The notes below the pieces were generated by a model. The model worked only from the letters and a program-made list of their open reading frames with translations, was not told where the DNA came from and ran no database searches. Both the position numbers and the translations under genes were made by a program. A stretch of 64,000 nucleotides of DNA, from NCBI RefSeq assembly GCF_016648105.1, contig NZ_JACVVE010000005.1, positions 151,201-215,200 on the forward strand. Direction: 5' to 3'. Origin of the DNA: Pseudomonas sp. S31 (lineage in GTDB: Bacteria > Pseudomonadota > Gammaproteobacteria > Pseudomonadales > Pseudomonadaceae). This document shows, one piece after another, positions 8,925-18,635 of this stretch. Numbering within the stretch: position 1 is the stretch's first letter; the number at the start of each line of letters is the position of its first letter.

Positions 8925-10191
8925 CGGCCTCGACTTCTAGATCCTGCTGGGCTCCTTCATCCTTGGCCAACTCCACAGCGCCGACCAGCGACCGCCAATC
9001 TGCTCCAGGGTTTTGCTCGATCACCGCAAGTAAGCTGATGAACGCTGTGATCGTAGTCCTCGGCGTGCGGAAATAAGCCTCCCCCAGTCGCTGATTGCAG
9101 TGAGCCATGAAGGCTGGGATCGCTTCATCCGGCAGCAGGAATTTCTCAGGTTCACCGTAGGCGTACACGTGCCTGAGCTTTTGCAGCAGCACGAAGAAAT
9201 CTTCGGGTGTCAGGCTGCTCAGTCGAATGACCGGGCCAGACAAGTCAACCAGGCCAGACTTGGCAAAGGTGTTTTCTGCCAGACGGGACTGGAGCGCAGG
9301 GTAGCTGTACAAGCCGCGGCGAGTGTCCATCAAGAATTCTGGTGTGCCGCCTAAGACAAAGCCGAGACCTTCTGCAGAACCCTGCAACGAGTCATTCAGA
9401 ATGCGCAGGATCTGTTCGTAGTTGGCGTTACGGGCTTGGGTGTTCGCAAGCTTGTAGAGGTTGACCAACTCGTCGAGGCAGACCATCAAACCGCCAAAGC
9501 CTGCCAACCGCACAAAGCGCGCAAGCAGTTTCAACTGGTCGTAAACCGATGCGTCATCGACGATCGTGCGCACACCAAGTGCAGCTCGCGCATCTGTCTT
9601 GGTGGAGAATTCGCCACGCAGCCAGCGGATGGCATCTGCTTTCAGCTGCTCATTTCCCTCTTCGAAACCACGGCAGTAAGCTGCGATGACCTCGGCAAAG
9701 TCGTAGCCATTAACCATCTCAGTGAGCTCTGCCAGGTACTCACGAATGACGGCTTCGCTTTCCACACCCTTGGCTTTGGCTTCAGACTTGGCCTGGGAAA
9801 TGAATTTTTCGACGATGCCCTGGAGTGCACCACCATCGGGTTTCGTTCTTGTGGCCATGTTCTTGGCCAGCTCAGAATACAGCGACCGAGCTTGCCCACC
9901 GGAGGCATGGAGTCGACGATCCGGGTTCAGATCAGCATGCATGGTGACTAGCTTGCGCTCCATGGCGATACCGCGCACCAGGTTCAGGAAGAAGGTCTTA
10001 CCTGCACCGTACTCACCCACGACCACACGGAAGGCCGAACCACCATCGGCCAAGCGATCAACATCCTTGAGCAGCGAGTCGAGCTCGCCGGCCCGGCCCA
10101 CCTGAATCAAATGCTGGCCAACGCGAGGTACAACGCCTGCACGTAGTGACTGGATGACCGCGTCGCGATCCTTGGCACGTATCTTACTCAT
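8896..10191 (-). CDS. sngB: Shango-type defence ATPase (BREX BrxD / DUF2791-like)
   Basis: The 431-residue AAA-type protein has Walker A VVGEYGAGKTFFLNL near residue 55-70, Walker B GLMVCLDELVNLY near 235, a sensor-like FVLGGTPEFLMD and the C-terminal LTPEDFFVLLQKL region seen in ATP-binding proteins of the BREX BrxD/DUF2791 group. No transmembrane segment is visible. It overlaps the TerB gene by 4 bases (ATGA) and the helicase gene by 29, so the three are translationally coupled. In Shango all three components form the anti-phage unit; the ATPase probably couples the membrane-linked TerB protein to the helicase (inference). Confidence 0.85.
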   Translation of the reverse strand: MSKIRAKDRDAVIQSLRAGVVPRVGQHLIQVGRAGELDSLLKDVDRLADGGSAFRVVVGEYGAGKTFFLNLVRGIAMERKLVTMHADLNPDRRLHASGGQARSLYSELAKNMATRTKPDGGALQGIVEKFISQAKSEAKAKGVESEAVIREYLAELTEMVNGYDFAEVIAAYCRGFEEGNEQLKADAIRWLRGEFSTKTDARAALGVRTIVDDASVYDQLKLLARFVRLAGFGGLMVCLDELVNLYKLANTQARNANYEQILRILNDSLQGSAEGLGFVLGGTPEFLMDTRRGLYSYPALQSRLAENTFAKSGLVDLSGPVIRLSSLTPEDFFVLLQKLRHVYAYGEPEKFLLPDEAIPAFMAHCNQRLGEAYFRTPRTTITAFISLLAVIEQNPGADWRSLVGAVELAKDEGAQQDLEVEADDELASFKL

Positions 10192-12611
10192 AGGGCTAAT
10201 TCGTCCAGAATTTCGGGATTGATTTCGATCGGGTCGTCACCTTCGGTTACCGGCATGTCGAAGAGCTCGAAGGCGGTGTCGTTAATCCGTTCTAATGCGC
10301 CATCCAGCATGAGCTCCATGTCGCTCGCAGCGTCCTCAAGCTCGGCACGACTCCATTCGGTTCGTGAAACCAATAGACGTAAGAAGGCTGAGTGCTCCAC
10401 GTCCAGGCCATGAACGGTGGCAAGCTGCTCCGCAGCGCTTTCTTCCGCTTCTTGAGTGACTTCAGGCGGGTGGGCATTACTAGTTTCAGCGGTGACCTCG
10501 TCGCTGAATACGCTGGCGAGCAGCGCTGATACTTCAGCCGTCTCCTGCTGCAGGCGAGCGACTTTGTCCATGTCCAGGACAAAGCCTGCGTCGGATGTCT
10601 GTGCCGGCTTGTTAGCTATCGTTGGGCTTGCCGTCCCTGTCACTGTATCCACCTGACGAGCAGGCAGTACCGCAGCACTGTGCAAATCGCTGTAGACGAA
10701 CTGCGGATCCAGCGACAATGACTTGTAAACTCGCTCAAGCAGCTTCACTTCTTGCGGCGTGACCTCGCCGTCTGCCTGGGCCAGGTGGGCCAGGAAGCTC
10801 GCAATTTTTCGCTTAGCCTCTGCAGTCAAAGGCTCCAGCTTCTTCTTGAGGCTGGCCAGGGTAGGGGGCTGTTTCAGCTGAATTTGCAGGTGGGCTTTCA
10901 AGCGCTTGCGGTGGGCCACACAGAGGTGATCCCACGAGTCGATGTGCCCAGACAGTAAGCTCACTTCTTCAAGAGAGGTGTCACCATCTGCCGCAGCGAC
11001 AGCGCTGGCCAGATCCAGGGTCACAGCTGCGGCGTTGTAGGCGTCCGATGAGCGAAGAGAGCCTTCCTCCGAGTCAGCGGCGAACAGAGCGATGGTGTCT
11101 TCAGCTTTAGGTGTGCGGCTACCGGAGAGCACATCGGGCTCCAAGCCAATGCGCTTGCTCTCCAGTGCCCGGGCCAGCGCGATCACCTTGTCACGTGAAA
11201 GCGCGCCGGCGGATTTGAATCGCCCGGCCAACTCCCCGAAGCTCATGCAAATACTTTCACCGCCCACACGATGCGCAAGCTGATCGAGCTCAGTTTGAGC
11301 CTCCGCAGGCCAGAGTTCAGTGGGTAGCTGAAGGATGGCTTCAAGCGAGCCCGCTGCATCCGGGTTGCGCCCCAAGTACCGACTATAAGGGTCGAGCACG
11401 TTCGTGCAGTCTTCAACGATGACCTGCAGCTTGTTTCGGGTGCCAGAGGTAGCACTCACGTCCGGTAAGTCACCCACGGATTCAGCCGGAATGTTCAGTG
11501 TGGCGGAGGCTGGGCGATAGGCCGTTTTGAGCTTGGTTTTGTTCTGAGCCAGCACGATCCCGTTGGGGTAGAGCTTTGCGAACTCGTTTTTGAAGAGTGC
11601 TGCAAACTGCTCCGGGCAACGAGTCACAGGTGTGCGTCTGGAGATGTTCGGCTCTGACTGCGCCCAAGCCAATGCCCAGCTTGGGTTCAGTGGGAATTTG
11701 TCCACGGCCATCTGACCCAGAGCGACGCGAAGTGACATCGGCAGTTCATAACCGTCGGCGCTCATCGTGGGCGGCTCGCTCAAATAGCTCTGAGCCTGGA
11801 GCGAGCCTGAGTCGAGATGAGCGAGGAAGCGTGTTGCGTAGCCGCGGAAGGAGGAGTTGCCGCCGTAGAGATCTATCAGACGCCTCACTTCGGCTTTGAT
11901 CGCAGGCAGTTCAGCCTTCGCCTGTGGGTCGGTTGGCGCATCAATCAGCGCACGCCGTTCAAGCCCATAGAAGAACAGGAATACGTAGCCAGCATCGGCT
12001 GGCTGACGACGCCCGCCGGCCAGCCATTGCAGATAGGCCCGACGTGCCTCTGGCGTGATGCTCTTGTAGCTAGGCCAGTAGGGCATTTGCCGATCGGTGA
12101 GGCTCATAGGGGATCGTGCAACTCGAAGGGTTGCATCAATCAAAGAGGGCTCGGAATGACCGAATTGGGTTGCGCGTTCGGTGATGTAGAGCATACCGCC
12201 TGGTATGGCGAGACCTGCGACGTTGAAGGATTCGCCTTCGGCGAGCCAACGCACCCCAATCGGCTGCGGGGGCTTGGGAATGGTGAAGCCCTGATTGGAT
12301 GGAGTGCCTACTTGAACTGTATGGAATTCAGGTTCGCTCGCGCGCGAGCTTGCTGCGCTGAACTGGGCGGGAACACTAGGTGAGTTTGCTTGCAGGGTAG
12401 CTGTGGCAATTTCAGCCATGAGCTCATCCTCTGCGTCATTGGGATTGTCGCGGGAAGGGCGTCTGATCGCCCATATCAACACCCCTATGCCCAGGATGAC
12501 TCCGAGTGCAATCCATACCTGCTTCGGAATCTGCGCCAATAGGGCGACAACGAATAACAAGGCGTACAGAGCGATCGGCCCGCCGCCGCTCCCTTTTCGC
12601 TTCCGTGGCAT
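10188..12611 (-). CDS. sngA: Shango-type TerB-domain membrane protein (TerB-N / TerB / TerB-C)
   Basis: The 807-residue protein begins MPRKRKGSGGG and then has two hydrophobic helices at about 12-48, so it is anchored in the inner membrane. Residues about 115-340 fit a TerB-N domain (VRWLAEGESFNVAGLAIPGG onward). A TerB-like all-helical acidic metal-binding module follows in two repeats (DLASAVAAADGDTSLEE at about 535 and LAHLAQADGEVTPQE at about 615), and the last 150 residues fit TerB-C. It is the first gene of the operon, with the ATPase overlapping by 4 bases. TerB proteins are tied to membrane stress and phage inhibition. In Shango this is the putative sensor or anchor. Confidence 0.82.
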   Translation of the reverse strand: MPRKRKGSGGGPIALYALLFVVALLAQIPKQVWIALGVILGIGVLIWAIRRPSRDNPNDAEDELMAEIATATLQANSPSVPAQFSAASSRASEPEFHTVQVGTPSNQGFTIPKPPQPIGVRWLAEGESFNVAGLAIPGGMLYITERATQFGHSEPSLIDATLRVARSPMSLTDRQMPYWPSYKSITPEARRAYLQWLAGGRRQPADAGYVFLFFYGLERRALIDAPTDPQAKAELPAIKAEVRRLIDLYGGNSSFRGYATRFLAHLDSGSLQAQSYLSEPPTMSADGYELPMSLRVALGQMAVDKFPLNPSWALAWAQSEPNISRRTPVTRCPEQFAALFKNEFAKLYPNGIVLAQNKTKLKTAYRPASATLNIPAESVGDLPDVSATSGTRNKLQVIVEDCTNVLDPYSRYLGRNPDAAGSLEAILQLPTELWPAEAQTELDQLAHRVGGESICMSFGELAGRFKSAGALSRDKVIALARALESKRIGLEPDVLSGSRTPKAEDTIALFAADSEEGSLRSSDAYNAAAVTLDLASAVAAADGDTSLEEVSLLSGHIDSWDHLCVAHRKRLKAHLQIQLKQPPTLASLKKKLEPLTAEAKRKIASFLAHLAQADGEVTPQEVKLLERVYKSLSLDPQFVYSDLHSAAVLPARQVDTVTGTASPTIANKPAQTSDAGFVLDMDKVARLQQETAEVSALLASVFSDEVTAETSNAHPPEVTQEAEESAAEQLATVHGLDVEHSAFLRLLVSRTEWSRAELEDAASDMELMLDGALERINDTAFELFDMPVTEGDDPIEINPEILDELAL

Positions 12612-13108
12612 ACGAGTGTTCCATGAGGTGGGTAATGGCCAAATGACATTCTTACGGATTTTTTTTGGCCGGCCAAGCCTATTAGACGAAGGGAAGGGTT
12701 TTCTCCGAGGCCGCGTTCAACAGCTTCACGAGATTTCGAATGCGGTGGCACACCGGCTTCTGTATACAGCGTTACCCGCCGCCTACGTATGGCTATCTCA
12801 GTTCACTAAGCTAAGAATTCAGGGCGCTTGAGGTCGCTGATGTGCGTCAGATTTCCGCTTGGAGGTGTGTGTGAAGCAGGTCACCACGAGCGATATGTGA
12901 AAGGGTTCAAAAGTGAGCAGGCTTCGCGCCCATGCCTCCACCTAAACCCTTTGGGCAAGATCTATTGGCCCTACATCCTTGGTAACGTGGCAGTCAGAGG
13001 CATACAGAGGACGATGATTAATTACATTGATACCTTAACAAAACGGCCTTAAGTCCCGTTCAGGGCTGATCCATGAAAAAGGCGTTACAGGACTATCCAG
13101 TAGTATCC
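12612..13108. other. Intergenic region upstream of the Shango operon
   Basis: No credible gene seen. It must hold the promoter of the reverse-strand Shango operon, probably in the A/T-rich patch around 12,650-12,670 (run of T), but no clear -35/-10 pair can be defended. Confidence 0.35.
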
Positions 13109-13294
13109 TTACTGCTGTTCGGATGGTTGATCTTCCTCTCTGCTAAGCTGCGCACGGAGCCTCAGCTTTTCTGCAACCTCGAATATTTTGTCTGCGGGGT
13201 CGGGTCGAGTAGAAATGTAGCCGTTCTCGGCGAGTATTCGAAATGCTTCTTCGACGACTCGCTCTTTAGGATTGCGCTCGATAAACGTGCTCAT
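13109..13294 (-). CDS. Small hypothetical protein, 61 aa
   Basis: Reads MSTFIERNPKERVVEEAFRI and ends in a charged helical tail (AEKLRLRAQLSREEDQPSEQ). It is mostly helical and well balanced in composition, unlike the shadow frames around it. A purine-rich stretch (AAAGAGAAAG) lies just upstream of the ATG. No domain recognised; the E-E-A-F-R-I-L-x-x-x-G-Y pattern would fit a small DNA-binding or regulatory helix bundle, but that is only an impression. Confidence 0.45.
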   Translation of the reverse strand: MSTFIERNPKERVVEEAFRILAENGYISTRPDPADKIFEVAEKLRLRAQLSREEDQPSEQQ

Positions 13295-13461
13295 AGCTGC
13301 TTTCTCTTTAAGGTACTGCTCTCGATAACGACAGCATCACATGCAGGACAGGTTCAGTCACTGCGTTCTGCGGCTGGTCGCTCAAGCAATCTTACTCCGG
13401 TTACCATTTGTCGGATGCGTTTTTGAGAGCTGGTATCTTGTGTCATTAGAGCTTGTTCAAC

Positions 13462-14643
13462 CTACTGGGCAGCAGGGAAATGGATCGTCTCGATGGGCTT
13501 GAAGTCGGTACTTGTCTTGCCCATCAGTCGATTCGGTTCGAAGCCTTTTAGTAAGGGCGACCGCTCACCATCAATCAACTCCTCAGCAGAGAGCTTTCCC
13601 AGCACTGGTGCCAGGGTCATACCGCTATGTGTTGCGATCACATACAGGCGCTCGTGACTTGATATATAGCCCACGACTGGCAAGCCATCAGCCGGACGTG
13701 CGCGTTGCCCCACAAGCAGACGCTCAAGGCGAACCTCCTGCGTGTTATGGAAGACACGGCCCAATCGAGCCAGCAACTCTCGTCCCACATCGCCGTCTAG
13801 TTCGTAAATTGTGCCCGGATCCGCAGCATGGTCAAGGTCAGGAGCCTGCAGCAGCAATCTTCCACCTCCATCCGGGCGTATGTTGAGTTCCGGGGTGATG
13901 AGGTTTGAGCGCAACTGGATTTGGGCCGGTGTGGTGTATCCCAAGAAACTACATCCGATCTTCCCAGGCTGGTCGGCATCGATCATTGCGATCTGAACGT
14001 TGGCCTTGGCTAGCACTGGTGCAGTCCATCGTCCGACTGCACACACAATGAAGTTTCCCTCCCAATTACCTCGTTGATTGATCGTCAGCGTTACTCCTCC
14101 GGCATGCTCTGCGATATCTGTAATTTGATGATGTTCGAGAATCTTCACGTCAAGGCGCACCAGCTCGCTACGCAAGAATGCGAGAAAAATTGACGGAGAA
14201 AGGACTGCCTCGGTTGGAAAGCTCCACACATCAATCCCATCCGCAGGTGCTACCAGCTCTGGAATGAGGCGCTTGATCTCATCGATCCGGAGTAACTGAA
14301 CAGGGTATCCCTTGCTCTGCAAGGAAAGTACTCGAGCATTCAACCGCTTGGTACGCTCGCTATCCGTTGCCCACTCTAGCGTCCCGCTTTCGTCGAACCA
14401 GGGCGCGCGATCAGTGTTCTGCTTCTGAAGGCGCTGATGCTCCCGCATGCCTTCCACGTTCAAATGGTGGTAACCCAAAGGGGACTTCCCGTTTGAGTTG
14501 ATCCACGCGTAGGTGGTCGAACTGGTTCCGCCTCCCACTGACCCAGCCTCAAAGAGCGTTACGTCAGCACCTTTGAGCGCAAGCTCGCGGGCAGTCGATA
14601 GACCAATGACGCCGGCACCAATCACACCAATTTTCAATTTCAT
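13462..14643 (-). CDS. FAD-dependent oxidoreductase of the D-amino-acid dehydrogenase (DAO) family
   Basis: The 393-residue protein starts with a Rossmann FAD site (IGVIGAGVIGLSTARELA, G-x-G-x-x-G) followed by VTLFEAGSVGGGTS. The DAO fold is supported by the late glycine-rich GQRARPADGLPVVGYI and THSGMTLAPVLGKL motifs. Such enzymes oxidise D- or N-substituted amino acids. No signal peptide: cytoplasmic or membrane-associated. The gene follows the LysR regulator in the same direction (245 bases apart) and lies back-to-back with a PLP lyase and an amino-acid ABC importer, pointing to catabolism of an unusual amino acid. Confidence 0.88.
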   Translation of the reverse strand: MKLKIGVIGAGVIGLSTARELALKGADVTLFEAGSVGGGTSSTTYAWINSNGKSPLGYHHLNVEGMREHQRLQKQNTDRAPWFDESGTLEWATDSERTKRLNARVLSLQSKGYPVQLLRIDEIKRLIPELVAPADGIDVWSFPTEAVLSPSIFLAFLRSELVRLDVKILEHHQITDIAEHAGGVTLTINQRGNWEGNFIVCAVGRWTAPVLAKANVQIAMIDADQPGKIGCSFLGYTTPAQIQLRSNLITPELNIRPDGGGRLLLQAPDLDHAADPGTIYELDGDVGRELLARLGRVFHNTQEVRLERLLVGQRARPADGLPVVGYISSHERLYVIATHSGMTLAPVLGKLSAEELIDGERSPLLKGFEPNRLMGKTSTDFKPIETIHFPAAQ

Positions 14644-14888
14644 ATCTCTCCCTTGGACGTGATATGCCTAAGCAGGGTAACTACTTTCCCGTGAGGACTC
14701 ACATTGGGTGTGAGGAAGTAGCCAGCTTCATCCTCACCACACCCGGAAAGTGCCCGAGCTACTAGCGTATTCAAGCCTACTGACTGGGCACCCTGAGACA
14801 ACCGTACGAACTACTAGGTCTAAAAGTACTGCTTATAGGATAAGCAGGATTTACCAACGGTAATGGAGGTTGCCCAGCGGGGGGAGGG

Positions 14889-15803
14889 TTACGCTCCTAG
14901 ATGACTGTGCACCATATCCAAGTCTTTCTTCAGCTGAATTCTCAGGTTGGAAATGAGCTTCTTCGAATTCTCTCCCAGCGGCATTCCGGGGCGGAAAAGC
15001 AGCAAACTGCTGAATTTGACGTCGATCCCGAACCGCCTTACCTCCAGGCCTCGATCCAGATAATCGACCACGGAAATGGGGCTCACAAAACCGACCCCCA
15101 CTCCCCGAAGCGCTAACTCACAAATGGCGTGGCCATAGGGCGTTTCGATCCGAACGTTGAGTGCAACGTTAGCCGCTTGCAGTGCGTCCTCCAGACGCAG
15201 CCGGCTGCTATCTTCCGGATTAAGGGCTAGAAAATCATGGTCTGCCAGGTCAGTCGGATCGATCACGGTCTTGTGTGCCAATGGATGTCCCTTCGGCATC
15301 ACAATCACCCCTGGCACGTCGAGAAACGCGGAGTGCTCCAGTCCCATCACTGGCATCTCGTCAGCCATCAGCCCGAAATCGCACTGCCCGGACGATACCT
15401 CCTGATGAACCTCGCGACTGCTGAGTACCTTCAGGGAGACGCGGAGGTTTCGAGTCGCTAGATCGAAGCTGGCCAGCGCACGAGGCATGAATGCGCTGCC
15501 TAGTGCAGGATGCGCAGCAACCGTAAGTCGATCCGTGCCGTAATTTCGCAAGCTCTTCATCCGGTGCTCGATTGCCTCCATGCCTACGAAAAGTCTGTCG
15601 ACATCGACCATCAGGGCTTGGGCTTCTTGGGTTGGTACTAGACGCCCACGGATGCGATGGAACAGCGCAAATCCAGCATTGCTTTCCAGCTTACGAATGG
15701 CCTGGCTGACTGCTGGCTGGGAAACGCCCAGCATGCTGGCGGCTTTGCTAGTGCTGCCAGCATTCATGACAACCCTGAAGGCCTCGATTTCGCGGAGATT
15801 CAT
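14889..15803 (-). CDS. LysR-family transcriptional regulator
   Basis: The 304-residue protein has the N-terminal LysR winged helix (MNLREIEAFRVVMNAGSTSK, then AASMLGVSQPAVSQAIRKLE) and a periplasmic-binding-like effector domain (from about residue 90). It is divergent from the PLP lyase at 15912 and upstream of the FAD oxidoreductase, the classic arrangement for a LysR protein controlling both sides. A T-N11-A site in the 108-base spacer (15823-15837) is a candidate operator. The likely inducer is a substrate of the adjacent amino-acid pathway. Confidence 0.93.
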   Translation of the reverse strand: MNLREIEAFRVVMNAGSTSKAASMLGVSQPAVSQAIRKLESNAGFALFHRIRGRLVPTQEAQALMVDVDRLFVGMEAIEHRMKSLRNYGTDRLTVAAHPALGSAFMPRALASFDLATRNLRVSLKVLSSREVHQEVSSGQCDFGLMADEMPVMGLEHSAFLDVPGVIVMPKGHPLAHKTVIDPTDLADHDFLALNPEDSSRLRLEDALQAANVALNVRIETPYGHAICELALRGVGVGFVSPISVVDYLDRGLEVRRFGIDVKFSSLLLFRPGMPLGENSKKLISNLRIQLKKDLDMVHSHLGA

Positions 15804-15822
15804 CGGAAGCTATAACCTTTGC

Positions 15823-15837
15823 TTATTGGCTTAATAA
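15823..15837. promoter_or_regulatory. Candidate LysR box between divergent genes
   Basis: TTATT-GGCTT-AATAA is a perfect 5-bp inverted repeat holding a T-N11-A core, 20 bases upstream of the LysR start and 75 upstream of the PLP lyase start. Confidence 0.45.
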
Positions 15838-15911
15838 TTCAAAATATAGCCACACCGTTATTCCTGTCGCAAGATGTGATCCACCAATATTGACATCGCA
15901 GGGCGCGTTGA

Positions 15912-17066
15912 ATGAAGTATATGGATCACGCTGGAAACCCATTTGCCAGCCTATCACCCACAGTCTGGCGGGGCTCCACAGTCGTCTTCGACACCTTTGA
16001 AGACTTCGTCTCTCGTAAAGAGCGTCAACCCGACGGCTACAGTTACGGTATCACCGGCACCCCAACCGCTCGCGGCCTTGAGCGTCGAATCGCGGATCTT
16101 GAGGGCGCAAAGCACTGCGTGCTCATGCCTTCTGGGGCATCGGCCCTGATCACGACGGTCATGGCTTTTGTTAGGGCAGGGGATCACCTTTTAATCTCAG
16201 AGTCATGCTATGGCTCACTCAAAACCTTCTCCCGGCAGTGGCTTGCTAACATGGGTGTGGATGTGGAGTTTTATCCGCCCACCATCGATGCTGAAATTGA
16301 AGCGCTGATTCGTCCCAACACCAAGATGATCTGCATGGAAGCCCCAGGCACTGTCACGATGGAAATGCAGGACATTGCTGCGATCACCGAAATCGCCAAA
16401 CGTCATGGTGTGCTGACCATGCTGGACAACACCTGGGCCAGCCCTTTGTTCTTCCGGGGCATTGAGCACGGTGTTGATTTTGTTGTTCAAGCAGCTACTA
16501 AGTACTTCAGCGGCCACTCAGATGTCCTCATGGGAAGTGTCAGCCTTGATAACTTCGAGCTCTACGGTGTGCTTCGGGAAGCGCAGAGCATTTTCGGTCA
16601 AGCTGTAAGCCCTGATGACTGCTTCTTGGTCGAACGAGGGCTGCAGACCTATGCATTGCGCCTCAAGGAGCAAGGGCAAAAAGCACTGCGCATTGCGAGA
16701 TGGCTGGAGACGGTGCCTGAAGTCAAGGAGGTATTGTATCCCCCGCTAGAAAGCCATCCTGGGCATGAGATCTGGAAGAAGCATTTCAAAGGCCCCGGTT
16801 GCTTGTTCTCGTTTGTACTGCAAGCACCTCCTAGCGAAGAACAATTTGGTGTGTTCTTCAACGCATTGAAAGAGTTTCCGATTGGTGCAAGTTGGGGGGG
16901 CACGCACAGTCTGATTGCGTATTACCCAGCAAGCCAGCAAGCCACGAGGCGCTTCTCGCCTACCGATCAATCCATTATCCGCGTGTCCATCGGACTAGAA
17001 GACGAAGAAATTCTACGGGAAGACCTTCAACAGGCACTCGCTGCGTATTCCCGCATACTGTATTGA
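15912..17066 (+). CDS. PLP-dependent Cys/Met metabolism enzyme (cystathionine beta-lyase MetC-like)
   Basis: The 384-residue protein fits the trans-sulfuration family: Y-G-I-T-G-T-P-T near residue 45 (phosphate-binding partner tyrosine), MPSGASALITTVMAF, DNTWASPLFF and the PLP lysine in QAATKYFSGHSDVLMG at about residue 200. The C-terminal GASWGGTHSLIAYYP matches the substrate carboxylate-binding area and is closer to beta-lyases than to gamma-synthases. It should cleave C-S bonds in cystathionine-like thioethers. It is divergent from a LysR gene and is followed by an amino-acid ABC importer, so it probably processes the imported compound. Confidence 0.9.
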   Translation: MKYMDHAGNPFASLSPTVWRGSTVVFDTFEDFVSRKERQPDGYSYGITGTPTARGLERRIADLEGAKHCVLMPSGASALITTVMAFVRAGDHLLISESCYGSLKTFSRQWLANMGVDVEFYPPTIDAEIEALIRPNTKMICMEAPGTVTMEMQDIAAITEIAKRHGVLTMLDNTWASPLFFRGIEHGVDFVVQAATKYFSGHSDVLMGSVSLDNFELYGVLREAQSIFGQAVSPDDCFLVERGLQTYALRLKEQGQKALRIARWLETVPEVKEVLYPPLESHPGHEIWKKHFKGPGCLFSFVLQAPPSEEQFGVFFNALKEFPIGASWGGTHSLIAYYPASQQATRRFSPTDQSIIRVSIGLEDEEILREDLQQALAAYSRILY

Positions 17067-17155
17067 TGCAAATCTTGCGACAGATAAGATTGCGATGAAA
17101 TTTAATCCTGCCATAAGCAGCAGAGTTTCTGCAATATAATATAGGATGAATATTA

Positions 17156-17983
17156 ATGAAGCAGTTCACTACGTGTGTCGTTTTGGGTGTTGCGATGTTG
17201 TGCGGTGTTTCGATGAGCGCTTGTGCTGAAGACTCGTTGAAGGTCATTAAAGAGCGTGGTGTCATTCGAGTCGCTAACACCCAGTCGAGTCCGCCTTGGA
17301 GCTACTTGGGGGAGGATAATAATGCTGCTGGCTATGATGTCGCCATTGCAAAAGAAGTGGCAAAGCGTATAGGGGTGCCGAAAGTCGAGTTTGTAGCGGA
17401 CAGTTTTAAGAATTTTGTCGAGGGGTTGAAAACAGATAAGTACGATGTGGTCATGAACGACGTGACACCCACCGAAGAGCGTCGTAAGCAGGTCGATTTT
17501 GCAAACCCGTATGGTGTCGAGCAGTTCTATATTTTTGTCAAAGAGAACAATGACTCCATCAAAAGCATCAAGGACATGCCAGGGAAGTCTGTAGGCGTGA
17601 CCTCTGGCAGTAGCAACGAAACATGGGCCCGCAAGCATATGACGTCGTCCGATATTCGTGCGTATGAAAATGGCGGTCTACTGTTCAACGATTTGGCCAT
17701 TGGCCGAGTTGATGGCGTGCTCTCTTCCCTTTTTGGTGGTGAGAAATTCAAAAAAACCAATAATTTACCCATCAAAGCGGTTGGTGAGCCGCTGACCTAT
17801 CAGTTGTCGGCACCCGTAGTCGCGAAGGGTAAGGATTCTTTGCGAGATGCCATCAGCAGTGCTATCGATAGCATGGTCAAGGACGGCACGGTTGACGCAT
17901 ATTCAGCCAAGTGGATTGGTACGGACTACCACATGACTAGAGGCATCGATGCAGCACTGGCTGAGCTAGCCGAGGACAAGTGA
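17156..17983 (+). CDS. Amino-acid ABC transporter, periplasmic substrate-binding protein
   Basis: The 275-residue family 3 solute-binding protein has a signal peptide (MKQFTTCVVLGVAMLCGVSM-SACAE) and the family opening LKVIKERGVIRVANTQSSPPW, then G-Y-D-V-A-I-A-K-E-V-A and VMNDVTPTEERRKQVDFANP. It delivers polar or sulfur amino acids to the permease encoded next. It starts 90 bases after the PLP lyase; a TATAAT-like hexamer lies in that gap, so it may have its own promoter. A Cys near the signal cleavage site (MSACAE) could allow lipidation, but no good lipobox is seen. Confidence 0.93.
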   Translation: MKQFTTCVVLGVAMLCGVSMSACAEDSLKVIKERGVIRVANTQSSPPWSYLGEDNNAAGYDVAIAKEVAKRIGVPKVEFVADSFKNFVEGLKTDKYDVVMNDVTPTEERRKQVDFANPYGVEQFYIFVKENNDSIKSIKDMPGKSVGVTSGSSNETWARKHMTSSDIRAYENGGLLFNDLAIGRVDGVLSSLFGGEKFKKTNNLPIKAVGEPLTYQLSAPVVAKGKDSLRDAISSAIDSMVKDGTVDAYSAKWIGTDYHMTRGIDAALAELAEDK

Positions 17984-17984
17984 T

Positions 17985-18635
17985 ATGTGGGATCTGTTCC
18001 TTCGCTCGTTGCCTCTATTGCAGACGGCGTTTCTAATGACGCTGGGTTTGGGCTTTGCTTCGTTCGTGCTTGGCTGCGTGCTGGGCTTGGCCATCGCGCT
18101 GCTCCGAAACTCCCAGGTTCGGATACTGAGAACCATTGCATTCGCTTATGTATCCATTTTCCGTGGTACACCGCTGCTGGTGCAGATGCTGCTGATCTAC
18201 TTCGGTCTACCTCATTACGGAATCGTCGTAAGCCCTATACCCTCAGCCTTGATTGCACTGAGTTTATTCGCAGCCGCTTACCTGAGTGAGATTTTTCGCT
18301 CGGGTATCAACTCCGTCGATCCTGGGCAGTGGGAAGCTGCCGACTCCATGAGCATGGGCTATTGGGTTTGCTTACGTAGAATCATTCTCCCGCAGGCATT
18401 TCGAATTGCGCTCCCGCCGATGGGCAGCCGGCTGATCGCGCTTATTAAGGACACGTCCCTGGCATCAACGATCACCGTTATGGAACTCACTCGTGTGGCG
18501 GAGCAGGTAGGTGCCGCTACCTTCAAATACATGGAAATGTTTGTGATGGTTGGCGCCATGTACTGGGTAGTGAATCAGCTACTGACAATTCTACAAACCT
18601 GGCTGGAAGGTCGCTGGACGAGGCATATGCGATGA
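17985..18635 (+). CDS. Amino-acid ABC transporter permease (HisM/GlnP type)
   Basis: The 216-residue membrane protein shows about five helices, with the conserved IFRGTPLLVQMLLIYFGLP segment and the EAA loop (EAADSMSMGYWVCLRRIILP) that contacts the ATPase. A single permease implies a homodimeric channel. The start follows the binding protein stop by one base and its stop overlaps the ATPase start by 4 bases, so the three form one operon. Confidence 0.94.
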   Translation: MWDLFLRSLPLLQTAFLMTLGLGFASFVLGCVLGLAIALLRNSQVRILRTIAFAYVSIFRGTPLLVQMLLIYFGLPHYGIVVSPIPSALIALSLFAAAYLSEIFRSGINSVDPGQWEAADSMSMGYWVCLRRIILPQAFRIALPPMGSRLIALIKDTSLASTITVMELTRVAEQVGAATFKYMEMFVMVGAMYWVVNQLLTILQTWLEGRWTRHMR

